Assembly: GCA_018267275.1 (NCBI GenBank)
Contig: JAFDYV010000009.1
Coordinates: 372,001-436,000 of the forward strand
DNA length: 64,000 bases
Source: Bacteroidota bacterium
GTDB taxonomy: Bacteria > Bacteroidota > Bacteroidia > Cytophagales > Cyclobacteriaceae
Direction of reading: 5' to 3'
This document shows positions 24,807-34,225 of this stretch, piece by piece (the stretch's first letter is position 1; every line of letters starts with the position of its first letter). The notes below the pieces were generated by a model that was not told the DNA's origin, searched no databases, and saw nothing but the letters and a program-made list of their open reading frames with translations. A program made the translations under genes and the position numbers.

Positions 24807-26105
24807 ATGAGTTTTCGTTCTGCTTTTAGAAGCTTTCTCATCGGCAATACCGGTTATATTCCATCGCATAGCGATTACAAAACCACTATGCTGCGTGGGC
24901 AATTGAGTTTGGTAATGGTTGGCGCTGCGGCCGTTTATCTGATCACCGATCAAATTAACGGGATAGAAGGCTACGCGCAGTTTTACTGGGGTGGCATTAT
25001 CGTATCAGCTATTGTGTTTTGGCTCAATAGAAGTGGCTATTATATCACGGCCAACGTGGTGTTCTTATTGGTTTTTAACTCTATCATTTTTGTGTTTGCC
25101 GCAAATGATCGGCACCGGGCCGGCACTTTTATGCATTTTTTGATCGCGCCTATGGTGGCCATGGCCTTTTTTGGATATCGCAAAATTTGGTGGGCGTTGC
25201 CCTTCTGCGCATTGTCTTTCATGCTGTTTTGGAGCGCCTATGTTTGGAAGGTACAAGTAATCCCTATACGCGAAGAAAACATTGTCCAAGTGTATAGCGA
25301 CTCGTACGTGCAACTCACCCTCATCGTCAACTTTTCAATTTGCTTTGTGATTGCTGTTTTGTTGCTATTTTTTTTAAGCAATGTTAACCATGTCTCAGAA
25401 AGAGCGCTAATCAAAACCAATGAGCTTTTGACCAAAACCAATCTCGAATTAGATCGCTTCGTCTATTCGGCTTCGCACGACTTAAAAGCTCCACTTAGCA
25501 GCGTGTTGGGTTTAATTGAAATTGCAAACCGTACACAAGACCCCGAAGAACTAAAAGCATGTTTGCAAATGATGCGAAGTCGCGTACACAACCTGGACGG
25601 ATTCATCAAAGACATTACCAACTACTCACGTAATTCAAGGCTTGAAATAAAGAAAGAAAAAATTAACGTCCTCAATTTGGTACAAGACCTAGTAGATGGG
25701 CTTCGCTACGCAGAGGGGTTTGAGACGATCTATTTTAAATACAACATTCCACCCAATCTGGAAATCGTGAGCGACAAAGCAAGGCTAAAAGTGGTGTTGA
25801 ACAATTTAATTGCAAACGCACTCAAATATCACGATTCGGAAAAAGACCAACCTTTGATTGAAGTTGTGGCACAAGTACAAGGCAACCTTTTTCAGGTTGA
25901 GGTAAGGGACAATGGCATCGGCATCGACCCGGTGCACATTAGCAATATCTTCGATATGTTTTACCGCGCTTCAGAAAAATCTACTGGCTCTGGCTTGGGT
26001 TTGTACATTGTGAAAGAAAGTTTAGAGAAATTGCGGGGGACTATCATAGTAGATTCGACAACTGGAGTTGGATCGCGATTTACAGTAACCCTGCCCATTG
26101 GTTAA
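24807..26105 (+). CDS. Membrane sensor histidine kinase 1 of a tandem triplet
   Basis: This 432-residue protein has about six hydrophobic spans (about residues 32-195) with little periplasmic sequence, a coiled coil (RALIKTNELLTKTNLELDRF), then HisKA and HATPase domains. The phospho-acceptor is H224 in YSASHDLKAP. The N box (NNLIANALKYHD), G1 (DNGIGI), F box (FDMFYRAS) and G2 (GSGLGLYIVKES) are intact. There is no receiver or sensory PAS domain, so the membrane part is probably the sensor. The stop codon directly abuts the ATG of kinase 2. Confidence 0.92.
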   Translation: MSFRSAFRSFLIGNTGYIPSHSDYKTTMLRGQLSLVMVGAAAVYLITDQINGIEGYAQFYWGGIIVSAIVFWLNRSGYYITANVVFLLVFNSIIFVFAANDRHRAGTFMHFLIAPMVAMAFFGYRKIWWALPFCALSFMLFWSAYVWKVQVIPIREENIVQVYSDSYVQLTLIVNFSICFVIAVLLLFFLSNVNHVSERALIKTNELLTKTNLELDRFVYSASHDLKAPLSSVLGLIEIANRTQDPEELKACLQMMRSRVHNLDGFIKDITNYSRNSRLEIKKEKINVLNLVQDLVDGLRYAEGFETIYFKYNIPPNLEIVSDKARLKVVLNNLIANALKYHDSEKDQPLIEVVAQVQGNLFQVEVRDNGIGIDPVHISNIFDMFYRASEKSTGSGLGLYIVKESLEKLRGTIIVDSTTGVGSRFTVTLPIG

Positions 26106-27383
26106 ATGACAGAATTTCTAAGATACTACTTTTCAATTACTAACAATTCTGCTGCACGGAGAAAAGCAACATTGCGAATGGCCATTGCATTGGTATTGGT
26201 AGCAGCGGTTGTCTTCTATTACCTCGACCAAAAGTCTGACTATCACCTTCCCGGCTGGATTTATCAGCTCAGCATCGTCACTTGCCTCGTGAGTTTTTTT
26301 TTGGTTGCTTATTCGACTGAAATAGCGGTCGGTCTGTTCTTGCTTGTTTTCAACTTCCTGTTTTTTGTGGTGATGCAGAGCGAGTCGTTTAAAACGGGTT
26401 TCAACTTTCACATGTTTACTTTGGCGTTTTTGGCCATGAGCATTTATGGTTACCGAAGACGGTGGGTGGGCATCGGCTTTGCAGTACTCTCGGCTTTGCT
26501 TGCAATGGCTAGCTATGTTGGTCTTCCATCCATTGTGGCGTTCCGCAACTATACACCAGCAGAAGAACTTGTGTATTTCATTGTTAACGGAATCATCTTT
26601 GCAGTGTCTGCGCCTACTCTCTTATTTTTTACCCTGAACTGGAATTTTGAAGCTGAAAAAATTTTGGTAGAGCAAATGGCGATGGCCGATGACCAGAACA
26701 GACAGATGCTAAAGACAAACGAGGAGTTAGATCAATTTGTTTACAAAACATCACATGACCTCCGCGCACCACTCAATGAAATATTACAACTGGCCAACAT
26801 GGCCGAACAAGCCCAGGAGTATCGCGAGTTTTTGTTCGATCGGATGAAAAACCAGGTTGTATTGATGGATGAATACATTCGCGAAATCATTGACTACTCG
26901 CGCAACTCCAGAGTTGAAGTGCGGTCGGTCTCGCTACATATGCCCACGTTAATCGAAGAAGTGTGGGTATCGCTGGATGCGGTGCCCGGTTTCAATAGCA
27001 TGGAGTTTAGCGCTGATGTTTCACAAGATCGGATAATGAGCGACCCGGATCGTTTGAAGACGGTAATGAGAAACCTGGCGTTCAACGCCATTAAGTACCG
27101 CGATTTGTCCAAGCCAAAGTCTACTATCAGAATTACCACTGGTAGCACGCCCCTACATTATTGGATTAAAGTTACCGACAACGGCATTGGCATTGATCAG
27201 CAGCACCAACAAAAGATCTTCGAAATGTTTTACAAGGGGACGGAGCTGTCAAAAGGATCGGGGCTAGGTTTATACATGGTCAAAGAAACGGTGGACAAGT
27301 TGGGTGGCAGTATTTTACTTCGCTCTGAACTCGGGGTAGGATCTGAGTTCACTGTTAAGCTACCACAATCACAAAATGTTTAG
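26106..27383 (+). CDS. Membrane sensor histidine kinase 2 of a tandem triplet
   Basis: This 425-residue paralogue starts on the base after the stop of kinase 1. It has the same plan: about six spans (30-190), a coiled coil, HisKA with H217 in YKTSHDLRAP, and an intact ATPase domain (NLAFNAIKY, DNGIGI, FEMFYKGTE, GSGLGLYMVKE). The membrane block shares with the other two the pattern HMFTLAFLAMSIYGYRRRWVGIGF. Its HisKA flank (NEILQLANMAEQ) differs most from the other two, so it may have a distinct partner or a modulating role. Confidence 0.92.
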   Translation: MTEFLRYYFSITNNSAARRKATLRMAIALVLVAAVVFYYLDQKSDYHLPGWIYQLSIVTCLVSFFLVAYSTEIAVGLFLLVFNFLFFVVMQSESFKTGFNFHMFTLAFLAMSIYGYRRRWVGIGFAVLSALLAMASYVGLPSIVAFRNYTPAEELVYFIVNGIIFAVSAPTLLFFTLNWNFEAEKILVEQMAMADDQNRQMLKTNEELDQFVYKTSHDLRAPLNEILQLANMAEQAQEYREFLFDRMKNQVVLMDEYIREIIDYSRNSRVEVRSVSLHMPTLIEEVWVSLDAVPGFNSMEFSADVSQDRIMSDPDRLKTVMRNLAFNAIKYRDLSKPKSTIRITTGSTPLHYWIKVTDNGIGIDQQHQQKIFEMFYKGTELSKGSGLGLYMVKETVDKLGGSILLRSELGVGSEFTVKLPQSQNV

Positions 27384-27386
27384 TTG

Positions 27387-28685
27387 ATGGCTGACCCTAA
27401 ACCTAAAGAAACCATTCCGGAGTTTAGCCTTTCTTTGGAAAGACGCGCGGGCTTGATCAACCGACTAGGGCTAATGGCCATTGGCATTGTGGTACTACTG
27501 ATCTTTCTAGACTTTACCAAAGGCAAGCCTACTGTACATTGGTCATATATATCAATCATCGCTGCGCTAGCCATTGCCATTATTGTAAACCGATTTGGTT
27601 ATTTCAAGGTCGCAGCCTCATTTGGTCTGCTGGCAATAGATGCGGTTGTATACATCCTCGCTTCAAGCGAACCATATGAAACCGGTGTCTGTCTTCATTT
27701 TGTGACTACCGGGTTTGCCGGCATTATCTTCTTTACGCGCGAGCATAAGTGGTACGGAATTGGGTTCGGATTATTGTCGGTTTTGCTTTATGACCTGGCA
27801 GCCATAGGAAATATGCCGGTGGTTGAGTACCGCCATGTGCCCTTAAACGAAATTCGAACGCTCTTCATCATCAACTCATCCGTTTGTACTTTTTGTTGCA
27901 TTTTTATTTTGCATTCCATTATGCAGCTCAACAGCAAAGTAAAAGATGACCTCACCGCCAAAAAAATGGAAATCAATTTCCAAAATCAAATTTTAGTAAA
28001 AAGCAATGCTGAGTTAGATAGGTTTGTCTACAGCGCCTCGCACGACCTGCGCGCGCCACTCAGCTCAATCGCTGGCTTAATTGACCTGATTCACCGCGAC
28101 AGATCAGATACTGATAAGTATTTGGCTATGATCAAAGACCGTATAGGGGTGATGGATCGATTTATCACAGAGGTAATCGATTATTCTAGAAATGCACGCC
28201 TAGGAGTGAAAAAAGAAAAACTAATTTTAAAACCATTAATCGATGAAGTAGTCAATCTTTTGAAGTATTCTGTTCCGAAACAAATTGAAGTTTTCAATAA
28301 CGTCTCGCCCTTAATCGAAATTGAAACAGACGGCTCTCGATTGCAGGTGGTGTTGAGCAATTTGATTTCGAACGCTATTAAGTACAGCGACTTGCGAAAG
28401 ACTTCCCCGTTCATTAAAATAAGTGCAGAAATTACTAATACCGAATGCCGGATTTCAGTTGCTGATAATGGTATCGGCATACATAAAGAACACCAAAGCA
28501 AAATCTTCGACATGTTTTACCGGGCTACTGACCGAAGTAAAGGGTCTGGTCTTGGTTTGTTCATCGTGAAAGAAACCCTAGAGAAACTAGGAGGCCAAAT
28601 GGAGGTAATATCAGAACATGGCGTGGGCTCGGTGTTCAAGATCAGGCTACCAATCGCCACCGTGTCTTCAAAATCCCAACTGTAG
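27387..28685 (+). CDS. Membrane sensor histidine kinase 3 of a tandem triplet
   Basis: This 432-residue paralogue starts at ATG 27387, three bases after the stop of kinase 2. H219 lies in YSASHDLRAPLSS, almost identical to kinase 1. The ATPase boxes are intact (NLISNAIKYSD, DNGIGI, FDMFYRATD, GSGLGLFIVKET). Its membrane part again has about six spans and a shared HFVTTGFAG ... KWYGIGFGLLS core. No response regulator follows; the next gene, 40 bases on, is glycyl-tRNA synthetase. Output must pass to a regulator encoded elsewhere or within kinase hetero-oligomers. Confidence 0.92.
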   Translation: MADPKPKETIPEFSLSLERRAGLINRLGLMAIGIVVLLIFLDFTKGKPTVHWSYISIIAALAIAIIVNRFGYFKVAASFGLLAIDAVVYILASSEPYETGVCLHFVTTGFAGIIFFTREHKWYGIGFGLLSVLLYDLAAIGNMPVVEYRHVPLNEIRTLFIINSSVCTFCCIFILHSIMQLNSKVKDDLTAKKMEINFQNQILVKSNAELDRFVYSASHDLRAPLSSIAGLIDLIHRDRSDTDKYLAMIKDRIGVMDRFITEVIDYSRNARLGVKKEKLILKPLIDEVVNLLKYSVPKQIEVFNNVSPLIEIETDGSRLQVVLSNLISNAIKYSDLRKTSPFIKISAEITNTECRISVADNGIGIHKEHQSKIFDMFYRATDRSKGSGLGLFIVKETLEKLGGQMEVISEHGVGSVFKIRLPIATVSSKSQL

Positions 28686-28725
28686 CGGTTGGCCAATCGG
28701 CATCAGGCATTATCTTTGCAAACTT

Positions 28726-30267
28726 ATGGCAGCTACAGAAGACAATTTACTGAAGAACATCATTTCTCACGCAAAGGAATACGGGTTCATTTTCCCGTCC
28801 AGCGAAATCTATGACGGATTAAGTGCTGTGTATGACTATGGGCAGAATGGTGCGGAGTTGAAAAACAACATCAAAGAATACTGGTGGAAGTTTATGACCA
28901 TGCTTAACGACAATATCGTGGGCATCGACTCGGCCATTTTCATGCACCCTACTATTTGGAAAGCCAGCGGCCACGTGGACGCTTTCAACGATCCAATGGT
29001 AGATAACAAAGATTCAAAGAAACGATACCGGGCCGATGTGTTGGTGGAAGATGCAATTGCCAAGTTGCAAGACAAGATTGATAAGGAAGTAGAAAAGGCT
29101 GCAAAGCGTTTCGAAAATTTTGACAAGGCGATGTTCGTAAGCACCAACGCGCGGGTGCTAGAATACCAAAAAAAAATTGATGAGGCCAATGCCCGCCTGA
29201 AAGATGCCATGAACAGCAGCAACATGGAAGCCATGAAGCAGCTGATCATCGATTTGGAAGTAACGGATCCAATCTCTGGTACCAAAAACTGGACCGATGT
29301 ACGCCAGTTTAATTTAATGTTCTCTACCGAAATGGGTTCGGTGGCGGAAGACGCCAACAAAATTTATCTGCGCCCGGAAACCGCGCAAGGGATTTTTGTG
29401 AACTTCCTAAACGTGCAAAAGACAGGGCGAATGAAAATACCATTTGGCATCGCACAAATTGGTAAAGCCTTTCGCAACGAAATTGTGGCGCGCCAATTTA
29501 TTTTCCGGATGCGCGAGTTCGAACAAATGGAGATGCAGTTTTTTGTGAAGCCTGGCAAAGAGATGAAGTGGTATGAATTCTGGAAAGAAAAAAGATTAAA
29601 ATGGCACCAGGCATTGGGCTTAGGCAATAACAATTACCGCTATCATGATCATCTCAATCTCGCACACTATGCAAATGCCGCGTGCGATATTCAGTTTAAC
29701 TTTCCAATGGGATTCAAGGAATTGGAAGGCATACACAGCCGTACCGATTTTGACTTAAAAAGCCACGAAAAATATTCAGGAAAGAAGTTACAGTATTTTG
29801 ATTCAGAAGACAACCAAAATTATATCCCTTATGTGGTTGAAACATCGGTTGGATTAGACCGCATGTTCTTATCAATACTATCGGCCGCTTATCAAGAAGA
29901 AAAATTAGAAGATGGAAGCGACCGGGTAGTGTTGCGCTTACCTGCGGCACTTGCTCCCAATAAGGTGGCGATATTACCACTAATGAAAAAAGATGGGCTC
30001 CCAGAAAAGGCAATGGAAATACTCAATCATTTGAAATTTGACTTCCGCTGCTTCTATGAAGAAAAAGATGCTATCGGCAAACGTTACAGACGGCAAGATG
30101 CCATCGGCACGCCTTATTGTGTTACCGTTGATCATCAAACACTGGAAGACAATACCGTAACGCTACGACACCGAGATACGATGAAACAAGATCGCGTAGA
30201 GATCGAACAGCTAAAGAACATCATTCAAGACTCGGTTTCGCTGGCCTCTCTGTTGAAAAAAATATAG
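28726..30267 (+). CDS. glyQS: Glycine--tRNA ligase (single-chain class II)
   Basis: ATG 28726 gives 513 residues. Class II signatures are IYLRPETAQGIFVNF (motif 2 region), FRNEIVARQFIFRMREFEQME and GLDRMFLSIL (motif 3), with a C-terminal anticodon-binding domain (about 405-513). It is the dimeric, eukaryote/archaea-like glycyl-tRNA synthetase typical of Bacteroidota, not the alpha2beta2 form. It has a 60-odd residue insertion between motifs 1 and 2 (SKFSKRF-like helical segment at about residues 110-170). It leads a compact operon with mtfA, a scramblase-like gene and dgt. Confidence 0.95.
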   Translation: MAATEDNLLKNIISHAKEYGFIFPSSEIYDGLSAVYDYGQNGAELKNNIKEYWWKFMTMLNDNIVGIDSAIFMHPTIWKASGHVDAFNDPMVDNKDSKKRYRADVLVEDAIAKLQDKIDKEVEKAAKRFENFDKAMFVSTNARVLEYQKKIDEANARLKDAMNSSNMEAMKQLIIDLEVTDPISGTKNWTDVRQFNLMFSTEMGSVAEDANKIYLRPETAQGIFVNFLNVQKTGRMKIPFGIAQIGKAFRNEIVARQFIFRMREFEQMEMQFFVKPGKEMKWYEFWKEKRLKWHQALGLGNNNYRYHDHLNLAHYANAACDIQFNFPMGFKELEGIHSRTDFDLKSHEKYSGKKLQYFDSEDNQNYIPYVVETSVGLDRMFLSILSAAYQEEKLEDGSDRVVLRLPAALAPNKVAILPLMKKDGLPEKAMEILNHLKFDFRCFYEEKDAIGKRYRRQDAIGTPYCVTVDHQTLEDNTVTLRHRDTMKQDRVEIEQLKNIIQDSVSLASLLKKI

Positions 30268-31047
30268 GTGAAAAGCGCTCTGCTGGCAGGTTTGGTAAGG
30301 TTGGCCGTTTGGGTTTACCAAGAGTTACGCTTCCGGTTTTACTACGCGCCCATCTTCCATCGATTCCTTCATCACAAGTTCAATTACTATACCGTTTTGC
30401 CCTGGCAGCATAAGATCAAGTTCTTGCGCATGGCGAAGCGGCACTACGAAGGTTTTGAGTACATCTCGCGCGACAAGCTCAAAGTAACGCGTGCGATGAA
30501 ATCGATTGTCAGCAGCGCAGCTGCACAACTTACGCTGTTTTTGCCGCGACAAAGCTTGAATTTTTATCATCGTATTGTTTTGTACACAGACTTTTATAAT
30601 TCGAGCATTACACAACGCAGGCACAAGGGCGAAGTTAACCCTGGCCTTAATACCATTGTTTTTAGCTGGCGCGGAATAGAACATGGTCTGAGAAATAAAT
30701 CAGACGGCATCAATCTTTTGCTGCATGAGTTCGCACATGCCCTTTGGCTTGAGCAAAAGATAGTAACTGAGTATGATGTTTTTGAGCCTTATTTGGTAAC
30801 AGCATTCGAACAGTATGCTTATTCGGAAATGCCCGGGCTGGAAGGAAATGACAAACATTTTTTCAGGGCATATGCTTTTGAAAACATGGAGGAGTTTTTC
30901 GCGGTAGCGGTAGAGAATTTTTTTGAACGACCAGCTGAGTTCTTACAAGAGCAGCCCAAACTTTACCGTATCTTAGCAGCGCTATTCAAACAAGATCCAT
31001 CTCAATTCTATGCATCAAGCAATCAACAAAAATCTATTTTTCGTTAA
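30268..31047 (+). CDS. MtfA-like zinc-dependent peptidase
   Basis: The 259-residue protein starts at GTG 30268, directly on the base after the glyQS stop. It contains the zincin motif HEFAH (H153, E154, H157) in LLLHEFAHALW, a downstream FAVAVENFFERP segment with a probable third ligand glutamate, and the SWRGIEHG motif, all typical of the MtfA (YeeI) family. E. coli MtfA binds the glucose-PTS repressor Mlc and has aminopeptidase activity; whether that holds in Bacteroidota is unknown. The 3' end overlaps the next gene by 38 bp. Confidence 0.85.
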   Translation: MKSALLAGLVRLAVWVYQELRFRFYYAPIFHRFLHHKFNYYTVLPWQHKIKFLRMAKRHYEGFEYISRDKLKVTRAMKSIVSSAAAQLTLFLPRQSLNFYHRIVLYTDFYNSSITQRRHKGEVNPGLNTIVFSWRGIEHGLRNKSDGINLLLHEFAHALWLEQKIVTEYDVFEPYLVTAFEQYAYSEMPGLEGNDKHFFRAYAFENMEEFFAVAVENFFERPAEFLQEQPKLYRILAALFKQDPSQFYASSNQQKSIFR

Positions 31048-31600
31048 AGAACACGTTAAGCTATTTAAGGCAGCTAACAGCTTTGATATAATCGACCCCG
31101 AATCAAAGCAGACTGTGTTATTGTGCCAGGAAGAAAACCTTGGGTTTTTCACCAAGATTTTTCGTTTTACTGATTACAAACGGATGACTCCTTTTAACAT
31201 GGAAATCAAAACACCAGAAGGGCAACGAATATTAACTGTGCGCAGGGGGGTGTCATTCTTTCTTTCGTCCGTTGAAGTATTGGACGAGCGAAACCAACTG
31301 ATTGGAAAATTCAAGCAAAAGTTCTTTTCAATCGGTGGAAAGTTTGAAGTGCTAGATGGCAGCGAGCGGCCATTATGTATGCTAAAAGGAAAATGGACGA
31401 GCTGGGATTTTAAGTTTGTTTCGAATGATGGCAAAGAGTTTGCCACCGTTACCAAAAGATGGAGTGGTATTGGCAAGGAATTGTTCACAAGCGCTGACAA
31501 CTATATTTTACAGATCAGCAATGATGTGCCTGCCGATCATCCCCTTCGTTTATTGATATTGGCAGCGGTGATGTGTATTGACCTTGTTTTGAAGGAGTGA
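31010..31600 (+). CDS. Phospholipid scramblase/LURP-one-related family protein
   Basis: The 196-residue protein starts within mtfA (38-bp overlap, different frame), implying translational coupling. It forms the twelve-stranded barrel plus central helix pattern of the scramblase/LOR family: FFVKEHVKLFKAANSFDIID, RRGVSFFLSSVEVLDE, GKFKQKFFSIGGKFEVLD and a C-terminal hydrophobic helix (LRLLILAAVMCIDLVL). In bacteria these proteins may bind lipid or membrane through that helix; scrambling has not been shown for this group. The dgt gene starts three bases after its stop. Confidence 0.8.
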   Translation: MHQAINKNLFFVKEHVKLFKAANSFDIIDPESKQTVLLCQEENLGFFTKIFRFTDYKRMTPFNMEIKTPEGQRILTVRRGVSFFLSSVEVLDERNQLIGKFKQKFFSIGGKFEVLDGSERPLCMLKGKWTSWDFKFVSNDGKEFATVTKRWSGIGKELFTSADNYILQISNDVPADHPLRLLILAAVMCIDLVLKE

Positions 31601-31603
31601 CGG

Positions 31604-32926
31604 ATGACTTGGGACCAATTACTTTCTTCAAATCGCCCAGGGGCCAAGGCAGACTCAGGCGAATCATCGCGTAGCGCCTTTGAACAGGATTATGATCGAA
31701 TCATTTTCTCACATCCATTTAGGCGCCTACAAGACAAAACACAAGTACATCCCTTACCAGAACATGACTTTGTGCATACCCGGCTCACGCACAGCTTAGA
31801 GGTATCAAGTGTGGGGCGATCGCTGGGCAAGAAAGTGGGTGAGGTAATTTTGCAGCGGCACCCTTCATTAAATAAAGACTTCTCGCTATTTGATTTTGGT
31901 GCCATCGTAGCTGCCGCTTCGTTAGCACACGATTTGGGCAACCCACCTTTTGGGCACGCAGGTGAAGATGCATTGTCTGACTACTTTGTCCATCACCCGC
32001 ACGGAAAAACCTTCCAAGCATTGTTAAGTGAATCGCAGTGGATTGATCTTATTAAGTTTGAAGGTAACGCACAAGGTTTTCGCCTACTGAACAAAGCGCA
32101 ATATGGTCTTAAGTTAACTGCAGCCACTTTGGGTGCCTTCACTAAATACCCATGCCCCGCCTTTTTTCCAACAAGAGATAAATCGAAGAAGAGTCAAAAG
32201 AAATTTGGTTTTTTCCAAACCGAGCTAAATTCATTTCAAATTGTAGCAGAACAATTAGGCCTTATTCAAGTCAACTCGGATGCGTGGTGCCGACATCCAT
32301 TGGCTTTTTTGGTGGAAGCTGCTGATGACATTTGCTACAGCATAATTGATTTGGAAGACGGTTGCCGATTAGGATTGGTAAGTTTCACCGACACAGTAGA
32401 GATGATGGCCGCAATTGTGGGGAAACAATTTGACCCCAAAAAATTGAGTAAGCATATCAGTTTGAATGAGAAGCTGGGCGTACTGCGCGCCATGGCCATT
32501 GGAAAATTGGTAGACGATTGTACCTCAATATTTTTGGACCAGGAACAAAACATACTCAAGGGCAAATTTGATAGGGCATTAACTGATGTGAGCGCGCACC
32601 AATCTGCTCTTAACAAAATCAGTGAAATATCGATAGAGAAAATATATCGCGCACGGCACGTGGTGGAAATTGAAGCCACGGGGCATGAGGTATTACCAGG
32701 CTTGTTACATGAATTTTGTTTAGCTGGCTTTCACTGGGCAAGAAAAGATCAATCTAGAAAATATTCGAACCTTGCATTGTTGTTACCAGAAGAAGTTCGT
32801 TGGCACATTAATCAAGATTCAGAAAATGTTTACGCAGTTCTTCGCCAAGTTGTTGACTTTGTTTCCGGGTTAACGGATCGGCATGCTATTTCACTCTATA
32901 AAAAAATCAAGGGTTTTTCATATTGA
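31604..32926 (+). CDS. dgt: Deoxyguanosinetriphosphate triphosphohydrolase
   Basis: This 440-residue HD-superfamily enzyme removes tripolyphosphate from dGTP (or other dNTPs). The metal-binding HD pair is in HTRLTHSLEV (about residues 62-71) and LAHDLGNPPFGHAGEDAL (about 106-123). RIIFSHPFRRLQDKTQV is the N-terminal nucleotide-binding signature. DDICYSIIDLEDG supplies the second aspartate. Length fits the family. It controls dNTP pools and sometimes limits phage replication. It is the last gene of the glyQS-mtfA-scramblase run and is followed by a 24-bp gap. Confidence 0.93.
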   Translation: MTWDQLLSSNRPGAKADSGESSRSAFEQDYDRIIFSHPFRRLQDKTQVHPLPEHDFVHTRLTHSLEVSSVGRSLGKKVGEVILQRHPSLNKDFSLFDFGAIVAAASLAHDLGNPPFGHAGEDALSDYFVHHPHGKTFQALLSESQWIDLIKFEGNAQGFRLLNKAQYGLKLTAATLGAFTKYPCPAFFPTRDKSKKSQKKFGFFQTELNSFQIVAEQLGLIQVNSDAWCRHPLAFLVEAADDICYSIIDLEDGCRLGLVSFTDTVEMMAAIVGKQFDPKKLSKHISLNEKLGVLRAMAIGKLVDDCTSIFLDQEQNILKGKFDRALTDVSAHQSALNKISEISIEKIYRARHVVEIEATGHEVLPGLLHEFCLAGFHWARKDQSRKYSNLALLLPEEVRWHINQDSENVYAVLRQVVDFVSGLTDRHAISLYKKIKGFSY

Positions 32927-32950
32927 TTTTTCATAACTTGGTAGGCGATT

Positions 32951-34225
32951 ATGGAAGCGTACGGAAAAATTTTGTTGTTTGCCATGCCAGCCTTTTTGCT
33001 GCTGGTTTTATTTGAAAAGTGGTGGGGATGGCGCAAAGGTTTTGACACCGTGCGCACCAACGATATGATTGCGAGCCTCAGTTCGGGCATTACCAATGTT
33101 ACCAAAGATGTACTGGGATTGAGTGTTATTGTAATTTCTTACCCGTGGCTCTTGGGTAAACTTGCTTTGATTCATGTGCCTTCAGGTTGGTTCACCTATA
33201 TTACAGCTTTTGTAGCGTTGGATTTTGCCGGCTATTGGGTACATCGCATTGCACATGAATACAATCTATTCTGGAACAACCATATCATTCACCACAGTAG
33301 CGAGGAGTTTAACCTTGCATGTGCATTGCGGCAAAGCATCTCATCGATTGTAAAAATATTTGCGGTGTTTTTGTTTCCGGCTGCTGTGTTAGGGGTTCCC
33401 GCCAACGTAATAGCGGTAGTAGCACCGCTGCATTTATTCGCCCAGTTTTGGTACCACACCAGGCACATTGGTAAAATGGGCTTCCTCGAACATGTCATCG
33501 TTACGCCATCGCACCACCGGGTGCACCATGCCATCAACCCGGAATATTTGGATAAAAACTATTCACAGATTTTTATTTTTTGGGATAAGCTTTTTGGCAC
33601 TTTTCAAGAAGAGCTCCCAAACGTTCCGCCAGTATATGGAGTAACCCGCCCAGTAAGAACCTGGAACCCGATCAAAATCAATTTTGTACACCTGTGGCTG
33701 TTGATCAAAGACGCGTGGTATGCCAGCAGTTACTTCGATAAACTACGGATATGGTTCATGCCCTTAGGCTGGCGACCATCAGATGTGGCTGCTGAATATC
33801 CAATTTATAAAATATCAGATGTGTATCATTTTGAAAAGTATGACCCACAAACCTCAAGCACGCTAAAAGGGTGGTCGTGGTTCCAACTGGTCGCACTGCT
33901 GCTCTTTATCAGTTATTTGTTCGGCAACATTGCAAGTATTGGTAGCCCGATGATTTATGTGTACGGACTTTTTGTTTTCCTTAGTGTGTACGCGATTACC
34001 GATTTGTTAGACAATAATCGTTACGCATTCATTTGGGAAATCATCCGGTCGGGTATGGGGCTAGCAATTTTGATAACCACACGCGATTGGTTTGGACTAA
34101 AACAATTGGCCCCATGGAGCCTTTGGGCACTGGCCATATTTTTCGGTATATCAATGATTGGTGCCTTTTTGATGTCTAGTGTAGCCAGCGAACAGCAGGA
34201 TCACTCAATGGTCAGACATCAATAA
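32951..34225 (+). CDS. Sterol desaturase/fatty acid hydroxylase family membrane protein
   Basis: The 424-residue protein has a C-terminal group of hydrophobic spans and the three histidine clusters of the di-iron hydroxylase superfamily: HRIAHEYNLFWNNHIIHHS (about residues 98-116), WYHTRHIG and SHHRVHHAINPEYLDKNY. It should hydroxylate or desaturate a lipid in the inner membrane; substrates in this subgroup are unknown, and true sterols are unlikely. Its 3' end overlaps the convergent minus-strand gene by 14 bp. Confidence 0.9.
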   Translation: MEAYGKILLFAMPAFLLLVLFEKWWGWRKGFDTVRTNDMIASLSSGITNVTKDVLGLSVIVISYPWLLGKLALIHVPSGWFTYITAFVALDFAGYWVHRIAHEYNLFWNNHIIHHSSEEFNLACALRQSISSIVKIFAVFLFPAAVLGVPANVIAVVAPLHLFAQFWYHTRHIGKMGFLEHVIVTPSHHRVHHAINPEYLDKNYSQIFIFWDKLFGTFQEELPNVPPVYGVTRPVRTWNPIKINFVHLWLLIKDAWYASSYFDKLRIWFMPLGWRPSDVAAEYPIYKISDVYHFEKYDPQTSSTLKGWSWFQLVALLLFISYLFGNIASIGSPMIYVYGLFVFLSVYAITDLLDNNRYAFIWEIIRSGMGLAILITTRDWFGLKQLAPWSLWALAIFFGISMIGAFLMSSVASEQQDHSMVRHQ

